NCBI GenBank assembly: GCA_037903475.1
Contig: JBAJFG010000344.1
Span: 1,116,001-1,180,000 of the forward strand
Source: Ancylostoma caninum
Taxonomy: Eukaryota > Nematoda > Chromadorea > Rhabditida > Ancylostomatidae
Reading direction: 5' to 3'
DNA length: 64,000 nt
Shown here: piece after piece, positions 55,214-64,000 of the stretch
How positions within the stretch are numbered: position 1 is the first letter of the stretch
Layout of the letters: each line of letters opens with the position of its first letter
Notes under the pieces: model-generated
Told to the model about the DNA's origin: nothing
Seen by the model: the letters and a program-made list of their open reading frames with translations, nothing else
Database searches by the model: none
Position numbers and translations under genes: made by a program

Positions 55214-56160
55214 CTCTCTTCTAGTTTTTATCGTTACAAAAAAAAACCGAAATGTTCAAGCACTTAGAAACACCACCAGACAAGCACTTTTTATCGTATA
55301 TCACACAATTATTAAAGTACAGTATCCAAACTGCAAAAGGGAAGTAACAAAGTAAGCTAAATTGCAATCTATCAAAGATGCATAGAAAGTTTCTCCATCC
55401 ATTCTTCAGTGAAAGGGCGTTGATGGCTGCAAGTGACAGGTTATCTAAGCTTGCCTAGCGTTCACTCGCTTAGGAAAAACCACGAAGTACAGCTAAGAAA
55501 CAATAGCAAAAGGGAAAAGATGTGAAATACCAGCTACATAGTGATGAATCTCGATGACAAGAAGTTTTTAGAGCAAATTTTCTCTCAAATCCAAGGACAA
55601 AATTCATTCCTACACAAACATTTTGAAGCTATCTGGACACAAGAATCCTAGAAATACTATAGTGTACAAACCCAAATGGTGCTAAATCCATATGCCCTAT
55701 TCTATGCAAGAAACAGCAATGATCCGGGCAGGGTCTACTAATGAGAAGTGTTTTTCCTCGATGGGGAAATGACCCAAAACCGGTTCTACGTACAAAACTA
55801 CACACCTACTGGCAATTTGGAGTAGCGTATCGCAACTAAATACATAAGACTGTTGGCGAATTCAGGATTTTTTCGAGAAATTTTCACATTTTCCTGAAAT
55901 GGAAGTTTAGAGCGGTAACGAAGAAACTTTAACAACGCAGATGGGGTGTTACATTGCTTAGTATTTTACAGCAAAATACTAATTCTCAAACAAAACGAAA
56001 TTTTCCAAGGGAGCTTCTTCAATATTATTTTGACCTACAGTAAAGAAGTTACTAGTTTTCAACAGACAAAAGAACGAGATAGACAAGGATGTATGTTTTG
56101 TCCAAAAACCTGAGCAAGTGAACTTTGATGTAGAAAATGTGTGAATTTAACCCAAATACT
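55214..56160. other. Noncoding stretch
   Basis: AT-rich, no repeats of the families described and no exon candidates. Confidence 0.45.
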
Positions 56161-56281
56161 GGGCCGGCATTCATCACTGAGATTGCCCAGGGTAAAAGTG
56201 TCAGCGCCACCAAATAGAACCATCGTTAGCACGAGTGCTAACACGTTTATCCTGGGCGATCGTGATGACGCATGCCGGCCC
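56161..56281. mobile_element. Copy of the ATTACCCAGGGTAA family with exact GC-rich ends
   Basis: Left end GGGCCGGCATTCATCACTGA then GATTGCCCAGGGTAAAAGTG; the right end reverse-complemented starts GGGCCGGCATGCGTCATCAC. The core is CCATCGTTAGCACGAGTGCT, as in other copies. It is 121 bp in total and gives the clearest view of the family termini. Confidence 0.75.
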
Positions 56282-56309
56282 TAATAAGAAAAAATGGAGG
56301 AGTTCTCCC

Positions 56310-56355
56310 TGAGAGAGAGAGGGAGAGAGAGAAAGAGAAAGAGAAAAAGAGAGAG
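56310..56355. repeat. GA microsatellite
   Basis: A purine-only GA/GAGAAA run of about 45 bp on the plus strand. Confidence 0.85.
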
Positions 56356-56452
56356 AACAGTGAATGTAGGGTAAAAGCTCTTGGAGGTATACCCAAATGC
56401 AATTGAAATAGCTCGCCCCTTCTGTAGTGGCGACAAGGATAAAGCAAATCCG

Positions 56453-56577
56453 GGGCCACTTGCATTATCGAGATTACCCAGGGTTAGCGTATCAACACAA
56501 CACAGATTTACCCGTCGTTAAAACGGTCACCAACACGTTTACCTGCCCTGGGTAATCTATATGATGCATCCAGGCCC
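56453..56577. mobile_element. Copy of the ATTACCCAGGGTAA element family
   Basis: Left end GGGCCACTTGCATTATCGAG then ATTACCCAGGGTT; right end TGCCCTGGGTAATCTATATG then ATGCATCCAGGCCC. The core has CCCGTCGTTAAAACGG. It lies 171 bp from the copy at 56161-56281. Confidence 0.75.
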
Positions 56578-56602
56578 TCGGAAGTCTCCCTAATGCACTT
56601 AC

Positions 56603-56766
56603 AGACTTGAAGTGTAAAATGCGAACCAAAATCATGTTTCGGGTCCTCGGCGAGCAGTGAAAAAGCCCAGAAGCATCGGAATGACAAACAGTTCGGCCCG
56701 TACATGAGCTGTGAGTCACTGGCGTTGCCATCCAAGCGTCGTCAACATCGATGCGCTGATGACGCC
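56603..56766 (-). CDS. Weak exon candidate with strong donor
   Basis: The minus strand carries the perfect donor AAGTCT|GTAAGTGC at 56602, and two frames upstream of it are open for about 50 codons (one includes DVDDAWMATPVTHSSCTG). The acceptor side (CGTCATCAG) is weak and the true frame cannot be chosen. A plus frame over 56784-56981 and others up to 57500 are also open, so this GC-balanced region (56.6-57.4 kb) may contain a gene I could not resolve. Confidence 0.22.
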
Positions 56767-57429
56767 TTCAGAAGCCTGTCGCCATGCCACAACTGGCCAC
56801 AAATACACCCGCTTCGTTAGCAATACCCCAGGGTCTTCCGCAGACCCCCTCTGTCAAAACTCAGCTGATTTGCTATTCTTGGGATGATCTGCGGTTCAAA
56901 AATACACTAAAAATGGCGCTGTGCATCCAATTCGGGGCAATAAGGAGTCCTTTGCCCCTGAAAATGCAGGAATCGAAATAGAACACCACCAGAAACATGG
57001 AAACAACGCACAGCTTGCATTAGACAAAACGATTTGTTCGCACGAGGATTTTATTCTAAGCGCTCCGCAGGGATTTGATGACAAGTGATGAACGTGAATC
57101 ATCCCCATTACCAGAAATTCTAGGAATTTCGCGAATTTGCACGTGCACATGTTCTGAGAAATCAGCTGATCACAGGCTTCTCACAACAAGGAGAGGAATC
57201 AGGACAAGCAATGAAGCTTGCATGTCGTTATTTGCACAAACCTATGGAAGCACAAAACCAATAGGACGAGAACGGCTGTATAAACACGTACTTTCTGTGT
57301 ATGTCACATCTATGGGGACTCTGGATGGTACGTAGATTTATGGAAATGGTCGAAAATTGGTTTTGGTCTGTTTGCCAGCGGTTTTCAGTGCCCGTACTCG
57401 CAGAAGTTTCCGTGAAGGTTGTGATATTA

Positions 57430-58060
57430 CATTTATTCATTTCATTTTATTTAAATTGTGATATCATATTTATATTATTATATGTAATATATGGATATAT
57501 CAAAACTGGAGTGCAACAGTAGGTCGTGACTTACCATTAACAATTTGGGCGGGTAATAAGTGGCATAAAACGGTAATACAAGAGTTGGAGTAGTCTTTAT
57601 ACTTCACTCTACTCTACTGGACTACCTACATATTCACGACTCTTTAGTTCCTCATACTCTAACCTCACTTCCACTCCATCAACTACTCCTCATGTACTAT
57701 ATCTTTTGAAACTTCCTTGGGAACTACTGATGAAAGGGTCCAGTACCCGGGGCACCAAGGAAGTCACACAACCGGTCTAGTTCTTAGCCCCGAAACCGGA
57801 AAGTGTGTAAATTACATGTTCACTATACTCTTATTCCTCCTTCATTACTATGACTTCATCCCATCTGTGTCGCATACTGAAAACTGCAAATTTCTTGTTA
57901 CTATATTACGCAATATAGAGGTTTCGATTCATATGGATAATACAATAATACTGCGTTGTTCAGTAGTTCATTCAGTTTTTTTTCATCTCGACCTACCCAC
58001 TCTTGCAATATCTAATTATATTTATTTATCCCATGTTCTCTGGTCATAATGGAAAACTTG
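57430..58060. other. AT-rich stretch preceding the hammerhead-like motif
   Basis: A 110-codon plus frame (57717-58049) is hydrophobic and Leu/Ile-rich with no recognised motif. It could be a degraded retroelement or chance. Confidence 0.3.
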
Positions 58061-58071
58061 AACCACTTTCA

Positions 58072-58106
58072 GGCCCTGAAGATGACGTTCAGTCGAAACG
58101 TAGGCC
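58072..58106 (+). ncRNA. Hammerhead-ribozyme-like core, probably from a retroelement
   Basis: In order: GGCC, CTGAAGA (fits the core CUGANGA), a short stem-loop GAC-GTTCA-GTC, GAAA, then a two-base loop, TA, and GGCC. This is the type I hammerhead order, with stem I formed by GGCC/GGCC and a minimal stem III. Such minimal hammerheads are known from Penelope-like retroelements and retrozymes. Stem II is only 3 bp with a bulged T, so activity is doubtful. The words CTGAAGATGA and GTCGAAACGT also occur widely in repeats of other animals. A (TTTA)n tract follows 50 bp later. Confidence 0.35.
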
Positions 58107-58156
58107 AGAATAAAAAAGTGTCCTTATAATAACCTGCGTGGCACAGAAGAATCATT

Positions 58157-58160
58157 GCAT

Positions 58161-58199
<39 letters not shown>

Positions 58200-58201
58200 T
58201 C
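58157..58201. repeat. (TTTA)n microsatellite
   Basis: About eleven copies of TTTA/ATTT downstream of the hammerhead-like motif; it may be the simple-repeat tail of a retroelement. Confidence 0.9.
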
Positions 58202-58937
58202 TAATACACCGAGAAAAGGTGCGCCAAAATTTAACAGTTAGTGCATACTTGCAGATAGGTATACAGTAAGTGTGCGCTATATGGATGTGGGTAAAAATCA
58301 AACATAGCTGGTTAACATTCAAAATATGGGCATTCTTGCTCCACCTAATGGCACTAAAGAACGGGAATATTTCTTTATTTCCACTACACTGTGCCACGGG
58401 CACATTGTTACGTTTTCGATATGAAGGTAACAATTAAGAGTGATAACAATAATACAATTATACAATAACAAATAATAATACGAATAAGTGCTAAGGATGA
58501 TTTCGAAAGTTTCATTAGAAAGGGCGAGTCAATAATCAACACCCCTTCAATTTTTCCTTTTTTTTCCTTACTACTGTTGGAAAGAGTTTCATTCGGCTAG
58601 GTTGAGTTTAACTATTATATATCGTTGGCGTGCCACACAACACGAAGTTCGCGAAACAGTACAAGAAATTACCAGTCATCTCATCGCAGCATCGATATAG
58701 CAGAAGATGGATAATATTTTCGATTTCAATATTTATTTATGTTCATCATTCACTAACGAACAAGAATGATATGCTGCTGTTTCGAAGGAAGTCGAGATGA
58801 GTTTTAAATTAGTGCCCTGTGACCATAATTACGGGCCATCCTGCACTTCGTTGCAGCGACTCGTCCCAGTCAATGATGACAAATAAAAGGAATGATAGAA
58901 AGAGAAATCACATTCTGTTCTTCCACTCCTTATGAAC

Positions 58938-59280
58938 CAGTGAACTTAAAAACTGTGTTTTGTGTGAGATTGAAAGATGCAGATCCCAAGATTAAGACAT
59001 GCAATCTTTAAGTCAATAACTCCATACTTGCAATGGTCAAATCCATGCAAAACCCATGCACACCCATGCAGAAACCATGCGTCACCGAAAATCAGGTGCA
59101 AATTCGATACAGAAGGTACGAAAAACCCATGCAAAAGCCATGCATATCAATGGGTGTGCATGAGTTTTGCATGGATTGACTACTGCTGGTATAGAACTAT
59201 TGATTTTAAAAAACCGTGTTTTGCATGAGTAGGATTTGGATCTTTACATCTGATGCAAAACACAGTTTTTAAGTTCCCTG
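58938..59280. mobile_element. 343-bp foldback element with 25-bp perfect-but-one ends
   Basis: The ends are CAGTGAACTTAAAAACTGTG and, reverse-complemented, CAGGGAACTTAAAAACTGTG, continuing TTTTG on both. The two halves remain alignable inward almost to the centre: both contain AAAGAT, TCAATA, ATAC and CCATGCAAAAC-CATGCACACCCAT blocks in mirrored order. The whole unit is thus one imperfect hairpin. CCATGCA recurs about six times. The CAGKG terminus resembles hAT ends, but the flanking 8-mers do not match, so the class is open. No coding sequence. Confidence 0.78.
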
Positions 59281-59284
59281 AGGA

Positions 59285-60400
59285 CAAGGAAAGTTAGAAC
59301 CACATTCACAAATACGGGTACAGAGGAATTGCCTCGTAAAATCACAGAAGTTTTGATCAATAATCCAACTAATTTCTGGAACTTTCGAGATATGTTCGTT
59401 GTTCAGTGAGGTTTTACGCAAATTCTGAAACGATTCTTCGTGCCTTTGACAGACAAGACTTTGAAGGGCAATTCAGGATGAGATTCAAGGTTCAGGGGAA
59501 TGTTGGAGGTGGAGGCAGACGTTAAAAGGAAGAAAAATGGGACTTCAGCCAAAGAAAGGGCCTGAACATATAGCATTCCGGAGATAGATTTGTGAGAAAA
59601 ATTGCTTTCAAACTCAAACGATTAAAAATAAATATTAGAAAAATTAGGGCGAAAAAGAATGGAATAGAAATAAACTAATACACATCTACGTTCGAATACT
59701 CTATCTACATCCATCTTATAACGCAATTTTGACCCCCCTCCCTCATTCTTTCTGCGGTCGCCAATGGAGAGAAAGGAATGAGGAAATGCACCCGGGGACT
59801 AGAAGAGTGATTCTCAGAGAGAAAGAAAAGAGCCATGCAAAAGCCGACAATCAAACCAGATGCAAACCTAGATAAAGGAGGAGCGAGGTAGACCTGCGTC
59901 ACTGGCTCTCCGCTCCGCTACCTTCTTATGCAAACCACGCCCATCACACGTGGGAACGACGCTTCCCAGAGAGGAAAAACGCTTTTGAACGGCAATGTTC
60001 GCCGCTACAACGTGAGCTGTCGCTTTAGCTGTTCAAATAGGCGTAAGTCAATGGCTTTTACGGCGAACTGCGTGGAAAACTGGAATGAAATCGGGAGAAA
60101 AAAGCCAGGAAAACCAAGGAATGCTCCGAATTCTCAGCATATTTATCCTGTGGGAGACAGTCACACAGGGAAAAAGCCGAAAAAGAAGGGAACTGCAATT
60201 AGTTCACAGATCGACTGAAAGCTTTTTTGTCGCGTTACTGTGTACGCCCACGGTGGAAACTTCTGGGATTATCTTCCAGAGAGGGGCGTACATGTCACCA
60301 AGTGCGAGCCATGGGTAGTGTAAGAACTCAGCGGTTGACAAAATGACAAGAATTTCGATGCGCATGTCCTACTGGGCAAGTTACAGTGCCGGTCAATCAT
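59285..60400. other. Noncoding stretch with a weak ORF
   Basis: A 96-codon plus frame (59928-60218), basic with MAFTANCVENWNEIGRKKPG inside, has no splice support and is not called. An inverted CCACGCCC box lies at about 59935. Confidence 0.3.
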
Positions 60401-60419
60401 TCTTTCATCACATAATGCT

Positions 60420-60640
60420 GTCCAAGTGGGCTGCCGTGCCGCGTGACCCAAGCGATACGGCAGACCAGCTGGGTGCTGTGGTTTTTGCGTTGTTGTCGTT
60501 ATTGATGTTTTCCTTATGTTTTCACGCAAGAGTAAGGATAAGGACAAAGACACAAAGGAAACATTGAGAACACCGCCCGACAACAACACTGTCCAGCTGG
60601 CCTGCCACGCCGCGTAGGTGATGCGGCGTGGCAGACCCGA
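60420..60640 (+). repeat. Two direct copies of a GC-rich hairpin unit
   Basis: CTGTCCAAGTGGGCTGCCGT (about 60418) and CTGTCCAGCTGGCCTGCCAC (about 60589) start two related units. The second folds into a perfect 11-bp hairpin, TGCCACGCCGC (60603-60613) and GCGGCGTGGCA (60623-60633), with a 9-nt loop. The first has the same hairpin with a bulge and mismatches (TGCCGTGCCGC and GCGATACGGCA). About 170 bp separate the starts. The paired changes in the stems suggest a conserved structure or the ends of an inserted element. Confidence 0.6.
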
Positions 60641-62640
60641 CGGAAGACTGTCTGTGGTGCAAGAGCGATTGGCTATCACTGAACGTAGGTAAAAATGCCA
60701 TTATGAATAATTACCTAAATTAGACGTGGTCATTTCTCTTCTGCAGGAGAATGGCAGCAGTACTGCCACACATCAAGGATCTCCTTGCCATAAAACGTTG
60801 CTATACATCTCAAAGACGATCACAGAAATATTTTTGAAGGAGGATAGAGGGGCCAAATTAGGAGTGTGTACATCCCACTGGAGCAGAAGGGCAGCATAGC
60901 GAACACAAAATTTTGTAAGTAAAGTTATGTACAAGTAAGTGAATAAGTAAGTAAGTATGTAAGTGAAAACAGGCAGAATGTAAATTCGTTTAGAAAAAAT
61001 TGAGTGGATAAAAACTCCCACCAGTTATATACTAGGTTCTGAGTGAGTCTACACTCCCTCCCCGCCCCCTCTCTCCCCGAAAAAAAATATTTCTTTTTAA
61101 AAAATTCGAAAGATAGAAATATTGCCTTGGCTTGTTTTTTGTCGCAATTTCTTTTTGAAAAAATTCAAAACATAGAAATATTGCCATGGCTTGTTTTTCG
61201 TCGCTTCCCTATTACAGCATCTTGTACCTTTGCATTGAAGGATTTGAAGATATTTTCCTGGACTTTATTATTTTTTAAAAACTGACGATTTGAATACTAA
61301 AACGGTCGGAGTTTACCGGAGCTTTTACCGGTGCGTGCTCTTACCATCCCCTCACGTCTGTGTGCGTCAGCGCTGCGTAACTATGTATGTGTTATATAAT
61401 ACTTGTTAGACTGTGAAACAGATGGGGTAAATTGATCAGGTACAGACGCGGGCAAGTGCGGAAGTGAAATTTTAAATCCCGTAAGACGTAAAACGGTAGC
61501 CGCAAGGCCAAAAATGGCCGTTAAACGAGTAGCGCAAAATGGAAAACGAAAAATTACGCATAGCCCTGTTGGAGATGCAGGGTAAGTTAGCGACGCAAAG
61601 TACAGACTGCCTTCGTAGGAAAAAACGTGTCGAGAATTAAGGCTACGATGTTGAAGAATAGGTTGGAACATTTCTGAAAAAAAATGGATAAAAAGGAAGA
61701 AGAGAGAAACGCGAGAAGTGTCACTCTGAATGACTTGAAAAGAAGAATTATAGCAATAAAAGGGTTAAAAATTTTTCAAAAAAGTATGTTTTCAAGGTAT
61801 TTCGGTGGAGACCTAGGTCAGCAAAAGAAAAAAAGGAGGAGCATACAGTGTCATGTCTTTATCTTTAAAAGAAAAAGGAAGAAATTTTCCGCTATCCAGA
61901 GAATTTGAGGAAATCGACATCCTCCAAGTTCCTGGTATTTATTGGTATTCAGAGAAATCCATAAAAATCAAAGAAATCCATAAAATTCCCCGACTAATGG
62001 GCATTATTTCTTCTGTCCCATCTGCGCTGTTGGATACAACCGGAGGTAAACTGTTGCCGAACATTTTCAAGACCAAAAACCAACTAAACCTTGCTAGTGA
62101 ACAGATTTGGCCTACTAAACCCCCCGTAATCCCACGTTATCATTTCATGGAACACTCTTTGATAAAAACGGCACTGCGCGTGGTGGCGTTCTTTCGCTAC
62201 GAAACAATCAATAACCATAAAAAACATTGTTATGATTGAGAGTGGTGCTCGTGGTGAAATCCCACAATGAGAGCGACGGATTCGACAATGCAACGCTGTG
62301 ACTGAAAACAGACTGTCCGAAAAAAGTGCCCACGCCCTCATACAATAGCCTCATTTGGTGCGTTGTGTGCAGTTGCAAAGTCTGCAAAATCACGTCGTTT
62401 CCGCAATTCCTTTATTTCGAGCGTTCAGCAGTCAATTTTTCGTCAGTTGTCTGGATAACTAACAAAGACATCAGTGGAAGCAACATGACAGTGAATCAGC
62501 CGGCACAAAAACGTGACTGCCCGCTAGTCCATGGTTGAATTTTACACTACGTACATCTGGTCGTCGTCGTCGTCGCGCTGGTTACCGCGTTTGACATTTA
62601 GTGCAAATAAATAAACAGCGTACTGTGACCGCTTCGACTG
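60641..62640. other. Stretch with weak overlapping ORFs
   Basis: Two plus frames, 61684-61908 (VTLNDLKRRIIAIKGLKIFQ) and 61853-62239 (REFEEIDILQVPGIYWYSEK), overlap by 56 bp in different phases, as a frameshifted gene might. Neither has splice sites or a recognised domain. A TGTGCGTCAGCGCTGCGT word at about 61360 is similar to the CGTGCGTC family. Confidence 0.25.
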
Positions 62641-62805
62641 TTAGTGATAGATGTCATCGAGCAGTTAGCTGGAGAATTGTTACAGGGGTTCTGGTTTTTT
62701 TTTTCGCTGAAATCTCTTCTAAATTTGATTCTGGAAGCGCAAGAAAAAGATGGCTTTGGGCAGAATGATCGGACAACTGATCCTAAAAGTAACATCAAGA
62801 AAGGA

Positions 62806-62886
62806 ATGTGGTCGTTGATGGATTCGGAGAATCGTTTGGTGATGAGCGAAACCGAAAGTTCACGCCCCACCCGGCTCGCCGTACAG
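62806..62886 (+). CDS. Candidate first coding exon of a plus-strand gene
   Basis: The exon ends at the donor GTACAG|GTGAAT. Two frames are possible. Frame A starts at this ATG, MWSLMDSENRLVMSETESSR then PTRLAVQ, in phase 0; it is also open upstream to about 62644. Frame B is open from 62793 without ATG, contains VVVDGFGESFGDERNRKF, and leaves in phase 1. Frame B gives the longer continuation in the next two exons. The upstream region is typical intergenic DNA. Confidence 0.4.
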
Positions 62887-63075
62887 GTGAATTCACGCTA
62901 TTAATGGCGATTTTCTGATAGATAGGCGTACACGGATCGGTGTGGATTATCGATTTTCCGCGAAAAAATCGATATCCATGGGGTGGCCAGCTAGGTGTCA
63001 AAGAGGCCACGACTATTTGCTGGCACAACTGTTGTGACACTCCGTTTCGTTACTCTATCTATTTGTTTGTCTCAG

Positions 63076-63104
63076 TCCAGGATGCGTGTCGCAGGCGAAA
63101 GTTG
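63076..63104 (+). CDS. 29-nt microexon
   Basis: A textbook acceptor, TTTGTTTGTCTCAG, and donor, GTTG|GTAAGA, enclose 29 nt. In frame A it reads SRMRVAGES; in frame B, VQDACRRRKL including the split first codon. All three frames are open, so the frame must come from its neighbours. The following intron is 56 nt, a typical minimal nematode intron. Confidence 0.42.
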
Positions 63105-63160
63105 GTAAGAAACAGCAGCAGTATAGCAGCAACTCCTGCTCTTTTTCGTTGCATTTACAG

Positions 63161-63217
63161 TCACATTATCCAGAACCAGTAGATCTCCGCAGTAACTTGT
63201 CACTAGCCGTCAAGTGA
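63161..63217 (+). CDS. Exon following the microexon
   Basis: Acceptor CGTTGCATTTACAG. In frame B the sequence continues SHYPEPVDLRSNLSLAVK and stops at TGA (63215-63217); in frame A it stops after seven codons. Internal donors (for example CCGCA|GTAACT) could instead splice on to the open frame at 63277-63484. So this may be terminal or internal. Confidence 0.33.
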   Translation, partial: SHYPEPVDLRSNLSLAVK

Positions 63218-63276
63218 CAGCGCCGGTGACGAGATGATAGCTCCTGGATGGGGGCACAGTCGCAAAAATGACAGAT

Positions 63277-63484
63277 CTACACAGCGTGCAACTTGTCTTT
63301 GCGTCTGCGCGAAAAATCCATGTCTCCAGGACAACTACCACAAAGCCAGATGACGTCAGTTACACGACAGCGAGGACATTTTGGAGATCAAGACCACGAA
63401 TTGGGATTCAGAACACAATCAGGAAGTGGTATGTGGTCCCGGGTACTGCAAACCGGTCCTGACGTTGAGCTCTGCGTCCTTTAA
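63277..63484 (+). CDS. Candidate terminal exon or ORF
   Basis: A frame open from a TGA at about 63268 to a TAA near 63484 reads CNLSLRLREKSMSPGQLPQS, then RQRGHFGDQDHELGFRTQSG and a C-terminus DVELCVL. The composition is coding-like and polar. CTACACAG at about 63281 could be an acceptor. A second plus frame over the same bases is open too. It may be the last exon of the 62.8 kb gene; the phase link was not established. Product not recognised. Confidence 0.33.
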
Positions 63485-63487
63485 CTA

Positions 63488-64000
63488 GTGGAACTAGTCA
63501 GCAAAACACCAGCTACTGCCGGACACGCAAATGAATATAGTCTAATCAAAAGGACTATCGTAGACACACAATAATTGAATTCCCCGAGGAAAAACACTCA
63601 AAAGGGTAACCGCCGCCCGACGCCCGAGCGCATGTCCAGTGTTTTCTTCCAGAACGCTTCTGGAAACAAGAGCCCGCGAATGAGTGCCATTTGAGCGTTT
63701 AGAAAGCTTACACAAAAGGGCAGCATCCTTAAAACGAAGTAATTTGCAAGTGCCCGCTGCTCGAAGAAAGACCGGGGACGGACACACCCCCTGGGGACCG
63801 CGTCATTTTCTTTTAATTGCCCATAGACAATGAGTTGAACTTGTACTCAGTGGCAGTGGGCAACAAACACAAATAAGCCGTGTTCAACTACTTGATAGCG
63901 CCGGATCCTCAGAATTTCTATGCTTTGTCACAGTAGATAGGACATCTGTCACAAACGCGTTATCAGATGGGAGTGTCCATCAAATGCATGCGAAAACACC
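63488..64000. other. Noncoding stretch at window edge
   Basis: No exon is supported. A GGACATCTGTCACAAA word (about 63942) belongs to the recurring motif described at 24.5-25.0 kb. Confidence 0.4.

Noticed and set aside
60269..60679. 136-codon minus ORF
   Set aside because: It reads through both hairpin repeats, and the hairpin arms account for the open frame.
1..64000. Spliced-leader, rRNA or histone clusters
   Set aside because: I looked for a TTACCCAAGTTTGAG-type leader and conserved rRNA words and saw none; the TTACCC words here belong to the inverted-repeat family.

Overview
The window is eukaryotic and most likely nematode. The base composition is about 40% GC. Intergenic and intronic DNA is large, and the few convincing coding pieces are short exons (29-290 nt) bounded by GT donors and polypyrimidine-CAG acceptors such as ttttgcag, tttacag and ttttttcag. 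Short inverted-repeat elements, AAAT- and GAAT-type microsatellites and G/C homopolymers are abundant. A clade V, strongylid-like animal fits this architecture, but that is an inference. No rRNA, intact tRNA, spliced-leader gene, CRISPR array or bacterial operon was recognised.

Genes. The window is gene-poor. The best-supported locus is on the minus strand. A possible initiating exon lies at 55150-55213, followed by exons at 54872-54923 and 51503-51791, then, beyond a 26 kb gap, 25334-25429, 23603-23752 and a possible terminal exon at 23449-23505. The reading phases agree at every junction (1, 2, 0, 0, 0), so these may be one gene of about 32 kb with a giant repeat-filled intron, or two neighbouring minus-strand genes. 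I do not recognise the product. Other coding islands are 17.2-18.5 kb (two minus ORFs and one plus ORF arranged divergently), 26.78-26.90 kb (plus exon), 41.0-43.3 kb (plus first-exon candidates) and 62.8-63.5 kb (plus exons including a 29-nt microexon). Many further open frames look coding-like on several frames at once and are marked as weak.

Repeats. Several separate families of small inverted-repeat elements can be recognised from multiple copies. (i) A 640-780 bp family, five copies (18.5, 30.5, 32.2, 36.6 and 41.6 kb), is packed with the palindrome TTGTCGACAA. (ii) A 110-175 bp family carries ATTACCCAGGGTAA-type ends, with at least eight copies. (iii) A CGTGCGTC-rich family has three copies head to tail at 52.2-53.1 kb and a fragment at 9.9 kb. 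(iv) A 125-bp family carries CCAATCGC arms (5.1, 26.2 and 47.3 kb), one copy with an 8-bp target duplication. (v) Single elements with long arms lie at 0.76-1.21 kb, 20.47-20.71 kb and 58.94-59.28 kb; the last is a near-complete foldback.

Layout. 0-17 kb: mostly noncoding with scattered elements. 17-27 kb: the densest coding-like stretch. 27-51 kb: repeats with isolated plus-strand exon candidates, mostly inside the possible giant minus-strand intron. 51-55 kb: 5' exons of the minus-strand gene plus the CGTGCGTC cluster. 55-64 kb: inverted repeats, a hammerhead-like motif, hairpins, and a plus-strand gene that may begin near 62.8 kb. All gene calls were made by eye from splice sites and reading frames, without any database comparison.
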